Positions 45,450-56,773 of a DNA stretch of 64,000 bases are shown one piece after another. Position numbers and translations under genes: made by a program. Position 1 is the stretch's first letter. Every line of letters begins with the position of its first letter. Source of the stretch: Hordeum vulgare subsp. vulgare (taxonomy: Eukaryota; Streptophyta; Magnoliopsida; Poales; Poaceae); assembly GCF_904849725.1 (NCBI RefSeq), contig NC_058521.1, forward strand, positions 143,434,744-143,498,743. The letters are read 5' to 3'. A model generated the notes under the pieces. The model had not been told where the DNA came from, did not search any database, and worked only from the letters and a program-made list of their open reading frames with translations.

Positions 45450-48400
45450 TGTAGCGACCCGACTCAAAAATGAGTCAAGGCTCTGTGTTTCTGTGCCATC
45501 CCTGGATCAGTATGCTGGCACACACAGTACATCAATGTATATATCAAAGTGCAATCACATGTAAATAGCGTAAAACTGATATATACCTTAAATATCTCAG
45601 CGGAAGCAGTCAAGGGAGTGGAGTCCCAATAAACACCAACGGCAAGTTGAGTGTAGACCGTAACCCTGAATCGTACTCTTACTCGTCGAAGAAAAATATC
45701 TGCAACATAAGATGTTGCAACCGTGTAGGTCAGCATATTGAATATTCCGGCAAGTCACATAAGAGAGGGGTGAAAAGTAATCATCTATACTATATGCATA
45801 TATGGCAGGTGGGGCTATAAGTTTTTAGCGAAAAGCAAGTTTTCTCCTACATCAAGAGAGGGCTAAAAGCAAAATGTTACTACATTGTTCGTTGTTAACG
45901 AGATGGTTCCACCAACCAATTCTCGTACCCATGTTGTCAATAATACCCACATCAATATTATTATTTGTGTTGAGAATTTCAGATAACTTCAGTTCCTTTG
46001 GCTCAAGTTGTCCATGACCGTGGACACGGCTAATCGATTAGGTTTGAGTACTCTGCAGAGTTTTGCACACGTTCCCCACAAGATTTGATCGCCTCCGTGT
46101 ATGTCCTCGCACTTCAGGGTGTTTGAAGACCGGATGATCAAATCATGGTCTTTCAACGGGTCCCTCTGAATCCCTGTCGGTGCCCATCCAATCCTACCGT
46201 TCGTCTACATCTGCTAGCACCGCCTGTCCAGAGTCGCCGCGTTGTCCAACCAAGCCAGAGCCCATAATGACTTGTGGGTGTGCAGGTAAGCCTTGGGTCT
46301 TCAAAATATCCGTCCGTCTCTTTGAGCCTGGGTGAAGCTTTCCGCAGGATGTCATGGCCTCTCCAGCATCCCGGGTCATCCACTGGGTTCTCCAGGGAGC
46401 CGATCAACCGTCCTTCACCCAGAGTTGCATTGCGTCCGAGGTCTTGAAAATCTTGTCTTAACCGGTCTTGATTATTTAATCCACCTTGCATCACTCGTGT
46501 TATGCACTCAACCGAAATCCCGTCTACTCAAGCATAGCAATATGAAATTTGTCGTCCCGGGGCCAAGTATCAGGGTTGTTGTGTGCCTACCACATGATAC
46601 TACAATCTATACTAAAATTTCCAAGTACCTAAGCAGCATGCAATTGGGCATAGGATGGTAGAACTACGATGCATAAAACATAGGTGATAGTATGATCAAA
46701 GTGACTTGCCTGGTATTACTTGATGAAGAGAGTCGCTCTCATAATCCTGATAATTCTACTCGCCACACTCCGAGCAATCTATCGTAAACAACTAGCATTC
46801 AATAAACATTCATGCCAAAAAGGAAGAACCAAGAGAACATAAGAACAAAGCATGTCTTGGTACAAAATAACAACGTACTAAGGTTTAATAAAAAAAGATA
46901 GGGCCTTATGGTGTTGTAAAAGGTACGATGAAAGGGGTCAACTCAAAAGAGTCAAAGGATGATCAACTATCGCTATATAAGCTCGACTTGCATACACTAG
47001 GGGAGATTATCAAAAATATTGGGAGAACAACATGAATGTTGTTTGACAAATAGTATAAGGCATAAGAATTTATTTGTAGAAAGAATTTCTTGAAATGGAG
47101 CACTACAACGCAAGTTATAGAGAATTGAAGTATGAATTAAATTTGCATTCAAAAGGTCAAGAGAAGTTGAACTCAAGTACGATGGTTACGTACAAAAATA
47201 TATGACATGAGTGTTTAGGGGTAAAAGGAATCAATTGAAAAGGTGGTACGATTTGCAAGATAAGATCAAATGAATGTTCGAATACAAATTTGAATCGCTC
47301 AAATTTCTAAGGTTCAAAGGTCGAAACTAATGATGCTACTGGATATAGGAGATCAATATGAGCGTGTAGAAAAAAGAATTACTAGATTTGAACTAGCGGA
47401 TCAAAAGATACAAATACGTCAATATAACATTGAATCGGCTTAGAACGATGTGAACACTTTTGGGCACTAATAGATAAATCTGATTTGATCAAAATTATAA
47501 GTTGAAAAGTTAAAACTAATAATACAAACAGGAAGATTACTTTGATACGAATCCGATGCAATTGGATTTATCTAAAACGGAGCTACGGATAAAAAGATAT
47601 GATCAAAAGAAGTTTGAATATGAATATGAACAAATTTCGAAATTTGAAAATTTCGAAAAGTTGATATGATAGGTTCACAGGATAGGTGGGATCAAGACGA
47701 AACTCTAGGCGTTGGTTTCATCTAATTCAGATAAACGAGTAAAAAGTTATGGCTATTTGAAAAATCAGGGCCAAGCTGTTTTACGGAATAAAAGTGCTAC
47801 GTCTAAAAGAATTCTAGTACTAATGTGGAAATACGAAGACTAATTAATATATCTAATTACTCTACCGTATACTACTGTAGGAATACTAGTCTAGAAATAA
47901 TAAACTACGGGAGTATAAAAAAATACGAAGAGAAATACCTTTAGAATGCAGAGTAAGAATTAATTCCAATGAGGAGACGACTTCGAGAAATCCCGCCGAA
48001 GAGAAGAAAAAATATTTTTATTTAATAAATCTAGTTAAACCAAAAGATTGATTTAACCCGAAATAGATGATTTTTGGATGCTCCTATGGATCTATATTTA
48101 TAGGTGGAAGGGAGGTCTAATGGTCCATAGATAGGCAATGTGGGACTAAACATATACGTAAAGAGGAGAAAATAGAAAAAAGAGAGAAGAAGGGCCGCAT
48201 GGGCAAAAAAAACTTTGGCTAGCCGCATGAGCAGTTACGGCCAGCCGTGGCCTTTGTTTTTTTTTCTCGAACAAACAAATTTTTTATTTTTTTAAAAAAA
48301 AAACAAAGAAGAAAAACGTACAAATGAAAAAGAGAGAACATTTTATATAGACATATTATATATCAAAAATTTCAGAATAAAATTTTCTAAAACATGAACA

Positions 48401-48771
48401 TATTTTTAAAACCAAAAAAATACTTTTAAAAAAAATTATTTTTTTGCAATAACTTTAAAATGAAAAGGAATTTGAATTTCAAATAAATTGCAAATACTTA
48501 AAATTTGAATCAAGACATAGTCTCTGATTTTGGAGGGTCATTTTCCTCCTCTTGTTTGATTTTTTTTTAATCAAAGGGTTTTGAAAATATTCAAACTCAA
48601 AATTGAAAAGGGATTCAAAATAAAAAAAATTGGGAAAGTCATTTTATTCCCTCTCATTTTTTTGAGAAGTTTCAAATTCCACTCAAGTTTCAATCACTCA
48701 AACAAACAAAAAAAACAATCAATCTAATAATTATATTAACATTCCAAAATTTATAATTTTGGGATGTTACA
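45450..48771 (-). mobile_element. Putative 3.3-kb solo LTR (minus orientation) inserted in D integrase
   Basis: Plus-strand ends are TGTAGCGACCC and GGGATGTTACA, an imperfect terminal inversion of the TG...CA type. Flanking pentamers AGGAT (45445-45449) and AGGTT (48772-48776) are a TSD with one mismatch. Removing the insert rejoins the integrase frame. No coding domain is found in 3322 bp. A minus-strand TATA box CTATAAATATA lies at 48093-48103, giving a short U3 and a long R-U5. The size fits long-LTR, non-coding retrotransposons (LARD-like) of Triticeae; the family is not identified. Confidence 0.72.
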
Positions 48772-49125
48772 AGGTTATTTGACATTAGCTCGCTTGATGA
48801 ATGGAGAACTCAGGCATATGAGAATGCCAAGTTATTCAAAGAGAAGGTTAAGAGGTGGCATGATAAGAGGATACAAAAGCGTGAGTTCAATGTAGGTGAT
48901 TATGTCTTGCTATATAACTCTCGTTTAATATTCTTTGCAGGCAAGCTTCTCTCTAAATGGGAAGGTCCCTATGTTGTTGAGGAAGTGTATCGTTCCGGTG
49001 CTATCAAGATCAACAACACGGAAGGTAATTGTCCGAGAGTGGTAAATGGGCAGAGAATCAAGCATTATATCTCAGGTACTCCCATAAATGTTGAAAGCAA
49101 TATTATCAATACCATAACTCCATAA
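48772..49125 (+). pseudogene. Element D integrase C-terminal domain
   Basis: Continues the interrupted integrase (LFDISSLDEWRTQAYENAKL). It includes the SH3-like DNA-binding module typical of Gypsy integrase tails (GDYVLLYNSRL, GKLLSKWEGPYVVEEVYRSG) and ends at TAA 49123-49125. The stretch itself has no further stops. Confidence 0.85.
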
Positions 49126-49139
49126 GAATACCTAAGGGA

Positions 49140-49496
49140 TATTTATCAGCCTGTTTCAGACTCCGAAAACGAAGAGGTATGTGTTTCGGTAAGTAAACAG
49201 AGTCCAAAACTTTTCCAGTAGGAAATTTTCTCCGTTTTGGAATTTTTGAAAAAATACAAAAATTGGAAGTAGTCTGGAAAGTGCGCGAGGAGGCGACAAG
49301 CCTGCCAGGCGCGGGCCCACCCCCTGGCCGCGCCTGGGGGGCTTGTGGCCACCTCGTGCGCCTCCCGGACTCCGTTTTCGTCCGGAGTACTCCTTCTAGT
49401 CTGGAAAAAATCAATATATATATTCTCCCGTTTGGTCTGACCCTCGTATCACGCAGATTTTCCTTTGTTTTCGTTTTGAGCCTGTTTCTGTTGCAG
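49140..49496 (+). promoter_or_regulatory. LTR-promoter-like module upstream of the extra ORF in D
   Basis: This 360-bp non-coding stretch between integrase and the last ORF carries the GC palindrome (CGACAAGCC at 49294-49302 with GGCTTGTGG at 49340-49348, enclosing CCAGGCGCGG and CCGCGCCTGG). An AT-rich TATA-like CAATATATATATTC follows near 49410-49423. It closes with a polypyrimidine tract and a 3' splice acceptor (gtttctgttgcag to 49496), 12 bp before ATG. It could serve as an internal promoter, a splice acceptor for a subgenomic RNA, or both. Confidence 0.5.
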
Positions 49497-49508
49497 ATCT
49501 AGATCGCT

Positions 49509-50030
49509 ATGACATCCCCAAAAGCTCCGAAGGACCAGATCTTCGAGAAGGTCATCAATCCCTACCTCACGGGAGTGCTGCAACACCCTCAATCTATCGA
49601 GATGCATGAGGGGATGTTGCACATCCGTGATGTTGAGGGTCCCAAGAAGACCGGGAGCGTGGAGACGAGGCTCGAAGCAATGGAGCAACAAGTTTTCAAG
49701 TGCCAAGGGATGGTGGAGCATGGAATCAACGCCAACCACATGATGATCATGGAGTTCACAAACAAGCACAGGATTGATGCCAATGACATTAGGAAGCACC
49801 TCTCCAGGCTCTATGACAGGATTGATCAACTCCAGGCCCAGATTTATGACCTGCAGAACCAAAACTGTGAGTATGAGAATAGATTTAAATCAATACGGTT
49901 GGCTGCAGATTTGAGGATTCCGGAGACTCGTTCATCTTTCCATGATGGAGCACCTATGCCTTGGAAGACGGAGGATCAAGCCCATGTTGCAACAGCTCCA
50001 CCACCATCACCACCAAAGGAAGACAACTGA
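49509..50030 (+). CDS. Extra coiled-coil ORF downstream of pol in element D
   Basis: An intact 173-codon frame from ATG 49509 to TGA 50028-50030, in the position where Athila-type elements often carry an env-like gene. Residues about 1-45 are mixed (PKAPKDQIFEKVINPYLTGV). Residues 50-125 are strongly heptad-like (VETRLEAMEQQVFKCQGMVE, then RIDQLQAQIYDLQNQN), predicting a coiled coil. The tail is Pro-rich and acidic. No signal peptide or membrane segment is visible, so it does not look like an envelope. It survives intact although pol next to it is broken. Function unknown. Confidence 0.7.
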   Translation: MTSPKAPKDQIFEKVINPYLTGVLQHPQSIEMHEGMLHIRDVEGPKKTGSVETRLEAMEQQVFKCQGMVEHGINANHMMIMEFTNKHRIDANDIRKHLSRLYDRIDQLQAQIYDLQNQNCEYENRFKSIRLAADLRIPETRSSFHDGAPMPWKTEDQAHVATAPPPSPPKEDN

Positions 50031-51547
50031 GCATGGGTATGGGCAATCCCCTTGGCTTGTGCCAAGCTTGGGGGAGTTGCCCCGGTATCGTATCACCATC
50101 ACATCTTTTGCCTTTACCTTTGTTTTAGTTTTCCTTTTTAGTTTTCTCTTTCTCTAGTAGATTAAAAGTCTTAGTGTTTTAGTCTTGAGTTTTGCTTTGT
50201 GTCACCCCCGATGTATTCGAGCTCGTGAGCCATATAATAAAGAGTGTCTTAGTTGAAGGGCTTTGCCTCTTGCCATGATCAATAGAGTGAGAAAAGAACA
50301 AAAGCATGAAAGATCATGTAATGATCTTATGGGAAGTGATGGCCTCACATATAAAAAGAATGATGATTGAGACTTGTTGAGGGTAGACAATAGACCTTGG
50401 TCATCGTTGCAATTAATAGGAAGTGATAAATAAGGAGAGGTTGACATATTAATATATCATCTTTGACACCATCTATGATTGTGAACACTCACTAAACTAT
50501 TGCTTGCCTAGAAGTAGATGTTGGACAAGGAAGACAACATAATGAATTGTGTTTGCTTGGTTCCGAACAATGTTATATGATTAGAGATCCCTTATCATGT
50601 GACGATTGCTTCCACCTCATATTAGCCAAAAAACCCGCACTAAGTAGAGATACTACTTGTGCATCCATAAACCTTCAACCCAGTTTTGCCATGAGAGTCC
50701 ACCATACCTACCTATGGATTGAATAAGATCCTTCAAGTAGGTTGTCATCGGTGCAAGCAATAAAAATTGCTCTCCAATATGTATGATCTATTAGTGTGTG
50801 GAAAATAATCTTTGTACGAAACTGTGATGAGGAAGACATAAAAGCGACAGACTGCATAATAAAGTTCTTTATCACAAGAGGCAATATAAAGTGACGTTCC
50901 TCCGCACTAAGAGGACACGCATCCAAACCTCAAAAGCGCATGACAACCTCTGCTTCCCTCTACGAAGGGCCTATCTTGTACCTTTACTTTTTGCCCTTGA
51001 AAGAGTCATGGTGATCTTCACCAATTCCTTATTCCGCCTTTATCTTGGCTAACGTCATATGCTTGGGAAAGATCTATATTCATATGTCAACTTGGAAGTA
51101 AGTATTCATGGATTATTATTGTTGACATTACCCTTGAGGTAAGTAGTTGGGAGGCAAAACTATAAGCCCCTATCTTTCTCGGTGTCCAGCTGAAACTTTG
51201 ATCTCATGAGACCACGTGAGTTGTAGAAATTGTAGAGAACGAAAGGATGATTGAGTATGTGGATTTTCTTTACAAGCTCTTATTTGACTCTTTCTGATAT
51301 TGTGATATATTGCAATTGCTTCAATGACTAAAGGCTATCGGTTGTTACTTCTCGGTAAGGTTCTTGACTCATGCTTTACTTTGTGAAGGAATTGTCATTT
51401 TAGCGTGAGATATTATATGTTGGTATTGTTGTTCTGATCATGATCTTGATGCATGCATGTTCGTATCTTGTTTTGTCGACACCTCTCTCCCTAAACATGT
51501 GGACATATTTATTGAGCTAGACTTTCGCTTGAGGACAAGCGAGGTCT
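50031..51547 (+). other. Element D 3' noncoding region
   Basis: About 1.5 kb with no supported ORF. Soon after the stop it contains AAGCTTGGGGGAGTTG (50064-50079), identical over 16 bp to the true PPT plus LTR start at 51548-51563. Confidence 0.7.
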
Positions 51548-51561
51548 AAGCTTGGGGGAGT
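51548..51561 (+). other. Element D polypurine tract
   Basis: AAGCTTGGGGGAGT immediately precedes the 3' LTR start TGATACG. The T at 51561 is shared with the identical internal copy at 50064-50079. Confidence 0.8.
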
Positions 51562-53085
51562 TGATACGTCCATTTTGCATCATGTTTTCATGTTGATATT
51601 TATCGCTTCTTGGGCTGTTATTTCACATCACGGTACAATACTTATGCCTTTTCTCTCTTATTTTGCAAGGTTTACATGAAGAGGGAGAATGCTGGCAGCT
51701 GGAATTCTGGCCTGAAATTGGAGCAAGTTTGAGATACCTATTCTACGCAACTCCAAACACCGTAAAAATCAACGAGGATTTTTTTCCGGATTTATAAAAA
51801 AATACTGGGCCGAAGAAGCGCCAGAGGGGCGCCAGCAGGTGGCCACAAGCCTGCTAGGCGCGGCCACCCCCTGGACGCGCCTAGTGGGCTTGTGGGCAGC
51901 CTGCTGGCCCACTGGCCCCCCTCTTCTGCTATATGAAGGGTTTTGTCCAGAAAAAAATCAGGGAGGAGCTTTTTCGTGGATTCGCCGCCGCCACGAGGCG
52001 GAACTTGAGCAGAACCAATCTAGAGCTTCGGCAGGACGATCCTGCCAGGGAAACTTCCCTCCCGGAGGGGGAAATCGTCGCCATCGTCATCACCAACACT
52101 CCTCTCATCGAAGGGGACTCGTCACCATCAACATCTTCATTAGCACCATCTCATCTCCAAACCCTAGTTCATCTCTTGTAACCAATCTCCGTCTCGCGAC
52201 TCCGATTAGTACTTGTAAGGTTGCTAGTAGTGTTGATTACTCTTTGTAATTGATGCTAGTTGGATTACTTGGTGGAAGAGTTTATGTTTAGATCCTTGAT
52301 GCTACTCATTACCTCTCTGGTCATGAATATGATTATGCTTTGTGAGTAGTTACTTTTGTTCCTGAGGACATGGGATAAGTCATGCTAATAGTAGTCATGT
52401 AAATTTGGTATTCGTTCGGTATTTTGATGTGTTGCATGTTGTTTTTCCTCTAGTGGTGTTATGTGAACGTCGACTACATAACACTTCACCATTATTTGGG
52501 TCTAATGGAAGGCATTGGGAAGTAGTAAGTAGATGATGGGTTGCTAGAGTGACAGAAGCTTAAATCCTAGTTTATGCGTTGCTCCGTAAGGGGCTTATAT
52601 GGATCCACTAGTTTAATGCTATGGTTAGACTTTGTCTTAATTCTTCTTTCGTAGTTGCGGATGCTTGCGAGAGGGGTTAATCATAAGTGGGATTCTTGTC
52701 CAACTAAGGGCAGTACCCAAGCGCTGGTCCACCCACATATCAAACTATCAAAGTAACGAACGTGAATCATATGAACATGATGAAAACTAGCATGACAGAA
52801 ATTCCCGTGTGTACTCGGGAGCGTTTTTCCTCCTATAAGACTTTGTCCAGGCTTGTCCCTTGCTACAAAAGGGATTGGGCCACTTTGATGCACCGTTGCT
52901 ACTTTTGTTACTTGTTGCTTTCTACGAATCATCTCACCACACAATCACTTGTTACCGACAATTTCAGTGCTTGCAGAATTTACCATGCTGAAAACCACTT
53001 GTCAGATCGTTCTGCTCCTCGTTGGGTTCGATACTCTTACTTATTGAAAGGACTACGATTGATCCCCTATACTTGTGGGTCATCA
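51562..53085 (+). repeat. Element D 3' LTR, full length
   Basis: 1524 bp from TGATACGTCCATTTTGCATC to CTTGTGGGTCATCA. It follows the 5' LTR with scattered substitutions and carries the GC palindrome at 51843-51895 and CTATATGAAG at 51929-51938. It keeps the final segment missing from the 5' LTR. Confidence 0.9.
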
Positions 53086-53577
53086 ACTACCAGCACTTGG
53101 TTTCTGTAGTGTCTTTTTGGACCAACCGTAGAACATTTATTTGCCTCCATGATACATAAGGAAGTTTCCCTCTATGGTTAGCAGCGATATTTTTTGTCTT
53201 TGGGCTCGCCACATTTTCTCTGCTAGCCACTTATCTTCACCAATGTATTATTTTTAAAATAGTAATGTGGTCATCTTGTAGGCACCAATATATTATTTTC
53301 TCTGCTAGCCACATTTTTTCTCACCATGAAACGTATATACCCCCGTCCTGGTATCTTTGGCACGGGAGGGAGAGGGGGCAGAGGTGGTAACTCACACATT
53401 GTAGACCTGCTAACTTATGTGCTTCGGTCCTGATAACTTTGGTGAGGGGGTGGTGAAATATACACATGGTAACTTTAATGTTAGTAGCAGGGTAACTTCA
53501 ATTCATAGCCTGATAACTTATGTACCCCAGTTATGGTAACTTTTGGCAACACGCGGGGGGTGGGGTGGTGATGAAAT
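53086..53577. other. Unassigned sequence with repeated GGTAACTT motifs
   Basis: No gene. Short motifs GGTAACTT, GATAACTT and GCTAACTT recur at 53385-53545 at irregular spacing, and TTTTCTCTGCTAGCCACATT is duplicated near 53212 and 53290. This looks like the remnant of an unidentified repeat between element D and Copia F. Confidence 0.5.
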
Positions 53578-53927
53578 TGTTGGGGAACATTGCATGGGAA
53601 ACAAAAAATTTCCTACGCACACGAAGACCTATCATGGTGATGTCCATCTATGAGAGGAGATTTGGATCTACGTAACCTTGTAGATCGCACAGCAGGAAGC
53701 GTTAAGAAATGCGGTTGATGTAGTGGAACATCTTCACGTCCGTCGAACCGTCCCACGAACCGTCCCACTATCTGTCCCACAATCCGTTTCGATCTAGTGC
53801 CGAACGGACGACACCTCCGTGTTCAACACACGTACAGCTCGACGATGATCTCGGCCTTCTTGATCCAGCAAGCAAGACGGAGAACTAGATGAGTTCCCCG
53901 GCAGCGTGACGGCGCTCCGGTGGTGGT

Positions 53928-55321
53928 TGATAACCCACAAGTATAGGGGATCACAACAGTTTTCGAGGGTTGATTCGACACGAGGGGAAGCCAAAGAATA
54001 TTCTCGAGTATTAGTAGTTGAGTTGTCAATTCAACCACACCTAAAAGACTTAGTATCTGCAGCAAAGTATTAATAGCAAGGTAGTGTAATAGCAATAGTA
54101 GCAACGGTAACAGTAGCAATAGTGACAACAGTAGCAGTAACAGTAGCAGCAGTGACAGCAGTAGCGACAAAGTAACGTAGCAAGGACCAGTAGGAAAAGA
54201 CTCGTAGGCATTGGATCGGTGATGGATAATTATGCTGGATGATATTCATCATGCAACAGTTATAACGTGGAGATATATGTAACTAGCTCCAGTTCGTCAA
54301 TGTAATGTAGGCATGCATTCCGTATATAGTCTTACGTGCTTAGGGAAAAGAACTTGTATGACATCTATTGTCCATCCCTCCCATGGCAGCGGGGTCCTAA
54401 TGGAAACTACGTGATATTAAGGTTCTCCTTTTAATAGAGAACCGGAACAAAGCATTAGCACCTAGTGAATACATGAACTCCTCATACTATGGTCATCTCT
54501 GGGAGTGGTTCCGGCTATTGTCACTCCGGGGTTGCCGGGTCATAACACATAGTAGGTGGCTACAACTTGCAAGATAGGATCAAGAACACACATATATTTA
54601 TGACAACATAATAGGTTCAGATCTGAAATCATGGCATTCGGGCCCTAGTGACAAGCATTAAGCATGGCAAAGTAGTAGCAACAGCAATCTGAGAACATAT
54701 TGGATACTAGGGATCAATCCCCACCAAAACTAACTCAATTACATGATAGATCTCATCCAACCCATCACCGTCCAGCAAGCCTACGATGAGATTACTCACG
54801 AACGGTGAAGAGCATCATGGAATTGGCGATGAAGGAAGGTTGGTGATGACGATGGCGACGATCTCCCCTCTCCGGAGCCCAGAACGAACTCCAGATCTGC
54901 CCTCCAGAGGAAGAACAGGTGGTGGCGGCGCCTCCATATCGTAAAACACGATGAACTCTTCTTCTTGATTTTTTTTCCGGACGAAAGGGACTAAATAGAG
55001 CAGGAGTTGGCGGTGGTGGAGCTCCGTGGGCCCCACAAGCCTGTTAGGCGCGACCAGGGGGGCCCGCGCCTGGTGGGCTTGTGGGCTCCTCGCTCCACTC
55101 CTCCGGTTGATTCTTGCGCCAGTATTTTTTATATATTCCACAAAAAATCCTCGTAAATTTCCAGGTCATTCCGAGAACTTTTATTTCTGTGCAAAAACAA
55201 CACCATGGCAATTCTGCACAAAACAGCGTTAGTCCGGGTTAGTTCCATTCAAATCATGCAAATTAGAGTCCAAAACAAGGGCAAAAGAGTTTGGAAAAGT
55301 AGATACGATGGAGACGTGTCA
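53928..55321 (-). mobile_element. Solo LTR E (1394 bp) with perfect TSD, inside Copia LTR F
   Basis: Bounded by TGATAACCCACAAG and GGAGACGTGTCA and flanked on both sides by GTGGT (53923-53927 and 55322-55326). The minus-strand end CTTGTGGGTTATCA is close to the D LTR end CTTGTGGGTCATCA, and the minus-strand start TGACACGTCTCC resembles the A/B/C start, so it is a related Gypsy LTR. There is no internal region, so it presumably formed by LTR-LTR recombination. A (AGT/AGC/AAC)n-like microsatellite lies at 54080-54180. The GC palindrome is at 55033-55084. Confidence 0.9.
55033..55084. promoter_or_regulatory. GC-rich palindrome of solo LTR E
   Basis: CCACAAGCC (55033-55041) pairs with GGCTTGTGG (55076-55084), with GGCGCG and CGCGCC inside. 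It is the same module as in A, B, C and D although the surrounding LTR differs. Confidence 0.75.
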
Positions 55322-56721
55322 GTGGTGATGATCTACTCCTGCAAGGCTCCGCCCAAGCTCCGCAGAAATGCGATCTAGAGGTAAAACTTTGTGGTCTAGG
55401 GTTGAGTTGCACGTGGCAAAAGTTCTCTCAAATCAGCCCTAAAACACCACTATATATAGGAGGGAGGGGGAGGGCTAGCCTTGAGGGACAAACCCTCAAG
55501 GTGCGCCGGCCAAGGGGAGGAGGAGGACTCATCCTCCAATTGGTTTGGGAAGGAGGAGTCCTCCTCTTCCTTCCCACCTCCCTATTTCCCTTTTTCTTTT
55601 ATTTTCTTTTGGTATTTTATTATGTGGCGCCATGGGCCCCTTGGGCTGACTCCACCAGTCCACTAAGGACTTGTGGCGCCACCCTAGTGCCTTGGGCTCA
55701 CTCCTGGGTGGGTGGGTCCCTCCCGGTGAACTCCCGGAACCCATTCGTCACTCCCGGTACACTTCCGGAAATGCGTGAAACTTTCTGATGACCAAATGAA
55801 ACCATCCTATATATCAATCTTCGTTTCCGGACCATTCCGGAAACCCTCGTGACGTCTGTGATCTCATCCGGGGCTCCCAGCAACATTCGGTAACCACACA
55901 TATAACTCAACTATACCAAAACATCATCGAACCTTAAGTGTGCAGACCCTGCGGGTTCGAGAAATATGTAGACATGCCCCGTCTTATCGGTTGAACCTCA
56001 GTGTCAAGGATTCATATAATCCCGTACGTCATTCCCTTTGTCCTTCGGTATGTTACTTGCCCGAGATTCGATCGTCGGTATCCGCATACCTATTTCAATC
56101 TCGTTACCGGCAAGTCTCTTTACTCGTTCTGTAATACAAGATCTTGTGAGTTACACTTAGTCACATTGCTTGCAAGGCTTGTGTGTGATGTTTTATTACC
56201 GAGTGGGCCCTGAGATACCTCTTCGTCACACGGAGTGACAAATCCCAGTCTTGATCCATACTAACTCAACGGACACCTTGGGAGATACCTGTAGCGCACC
56301 TTTATAGTCATCCAGTTACGTTGCAACGTTTGATGCACACAAGGTATTCCTCCGGTGCCAGTGAGTTATATGATCTCATGGTCATAGGAATAAATATTTG
56401 ACACGTAGAAAACAATAGCAATAAAACGACACGATCAATATGCTACGTTCATAGTTTGGGTCTAGTCCATCACATGATTCTCCTAATGATGTGATCCAGT
56501 TATCAAGTGAAAACACTTTCATATAGCCAGAAAACCTTGACTATCATTGATCAACTGGCTACCCAACTAGAGGCTTGCTAGGGACATTGTTTTGTCTATG
56601 TATCCACACATGTATCTATGTTTTCATTCAATACAACTATAGCATGGATAATAAACGATTATCTTTAAACAGGAAATATAATAATAACTATTTATCATTG
56701 CCTCTAGGTCGTATTCCAACA

Positions 56722-56733
56722 GTCTCCCACTTG
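56722..56733 (-). other. Copia F polypurine tract
   Basis: Minus strand CAAGTGGGAGAC, directly adjoining the 3' LTR start TGTTGG. This fixes the orientation and shows the LTR is the 3' copy. Confidence 0.8.
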
Positions 56734-56773
56734 CACTAGAGTCAATAATCTAGTCCACACATTGCCATGTGAT

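Larger units (their letters stand above)
40184..53085 (+). mobile_element. Athila-type Gypsy element D, pol-bearing, interrupted by a solo LTR
   Basis: 5' LTR 40184-41666 (truncated), protease ORF, RT-RNase H, integrase split at 45449/48772 by a 3.3-kb insertion, an extra ORF at 49509-50030, noncoding 3' region, PPT 51548-51561 and full 3' LTR 51562-53085. The RT and integrase style (WVSPVHCVPKKGGITVV, DHYPLPLIDQMLERL) places it in the Athila lineage. No PBS and no recognisable capsid are present, probably because a deletion joins the LTR directly to sequence upstream of protease. Flanks GCTAA and ACTAC do not form a clean TSD. Confidence 0.9.
53578..56721 (-). repeat. BARE/WIS/Angela-like Copia 3' LTR (element F), split by solo LTR E
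   Basis: Plus-strand ends TGTTGGGGAAC and TATTCCAACA; on the minus strand the LTR starts TGTTGGAATACGACCTAGAG, the recognisable start of this Triticeae Copia group. Without the 1394-bp insert and its duplicated pentamer the LTR is 1745 bp, the usual length of the group. A TATA box CCTATATATAGTGG is on the minus strand at about 55447-55460. It abuts the PPT at 56722-56733. GAAAT (53573-53577) would be the TSD copy. Confidence 0.88.

Noticed and set aside
46153..46661. Two open frames of about 110 codons inside the 3.3-kb insertion
   Set aside because: No recognisable domain, opposite strands overlapping, and the insertion behaves as a non-coding LTR.
40179..53090. Target-site duplication for element D
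   Set aside because: GCTAA and ACTAC share only the central CTA; too weak to call.
54080..54180. Poly-Leu/Ser open frame in solo LTR E
   Set aside because: Product of an (AGT/AGC/AAC)n microsatellite-like stretch.
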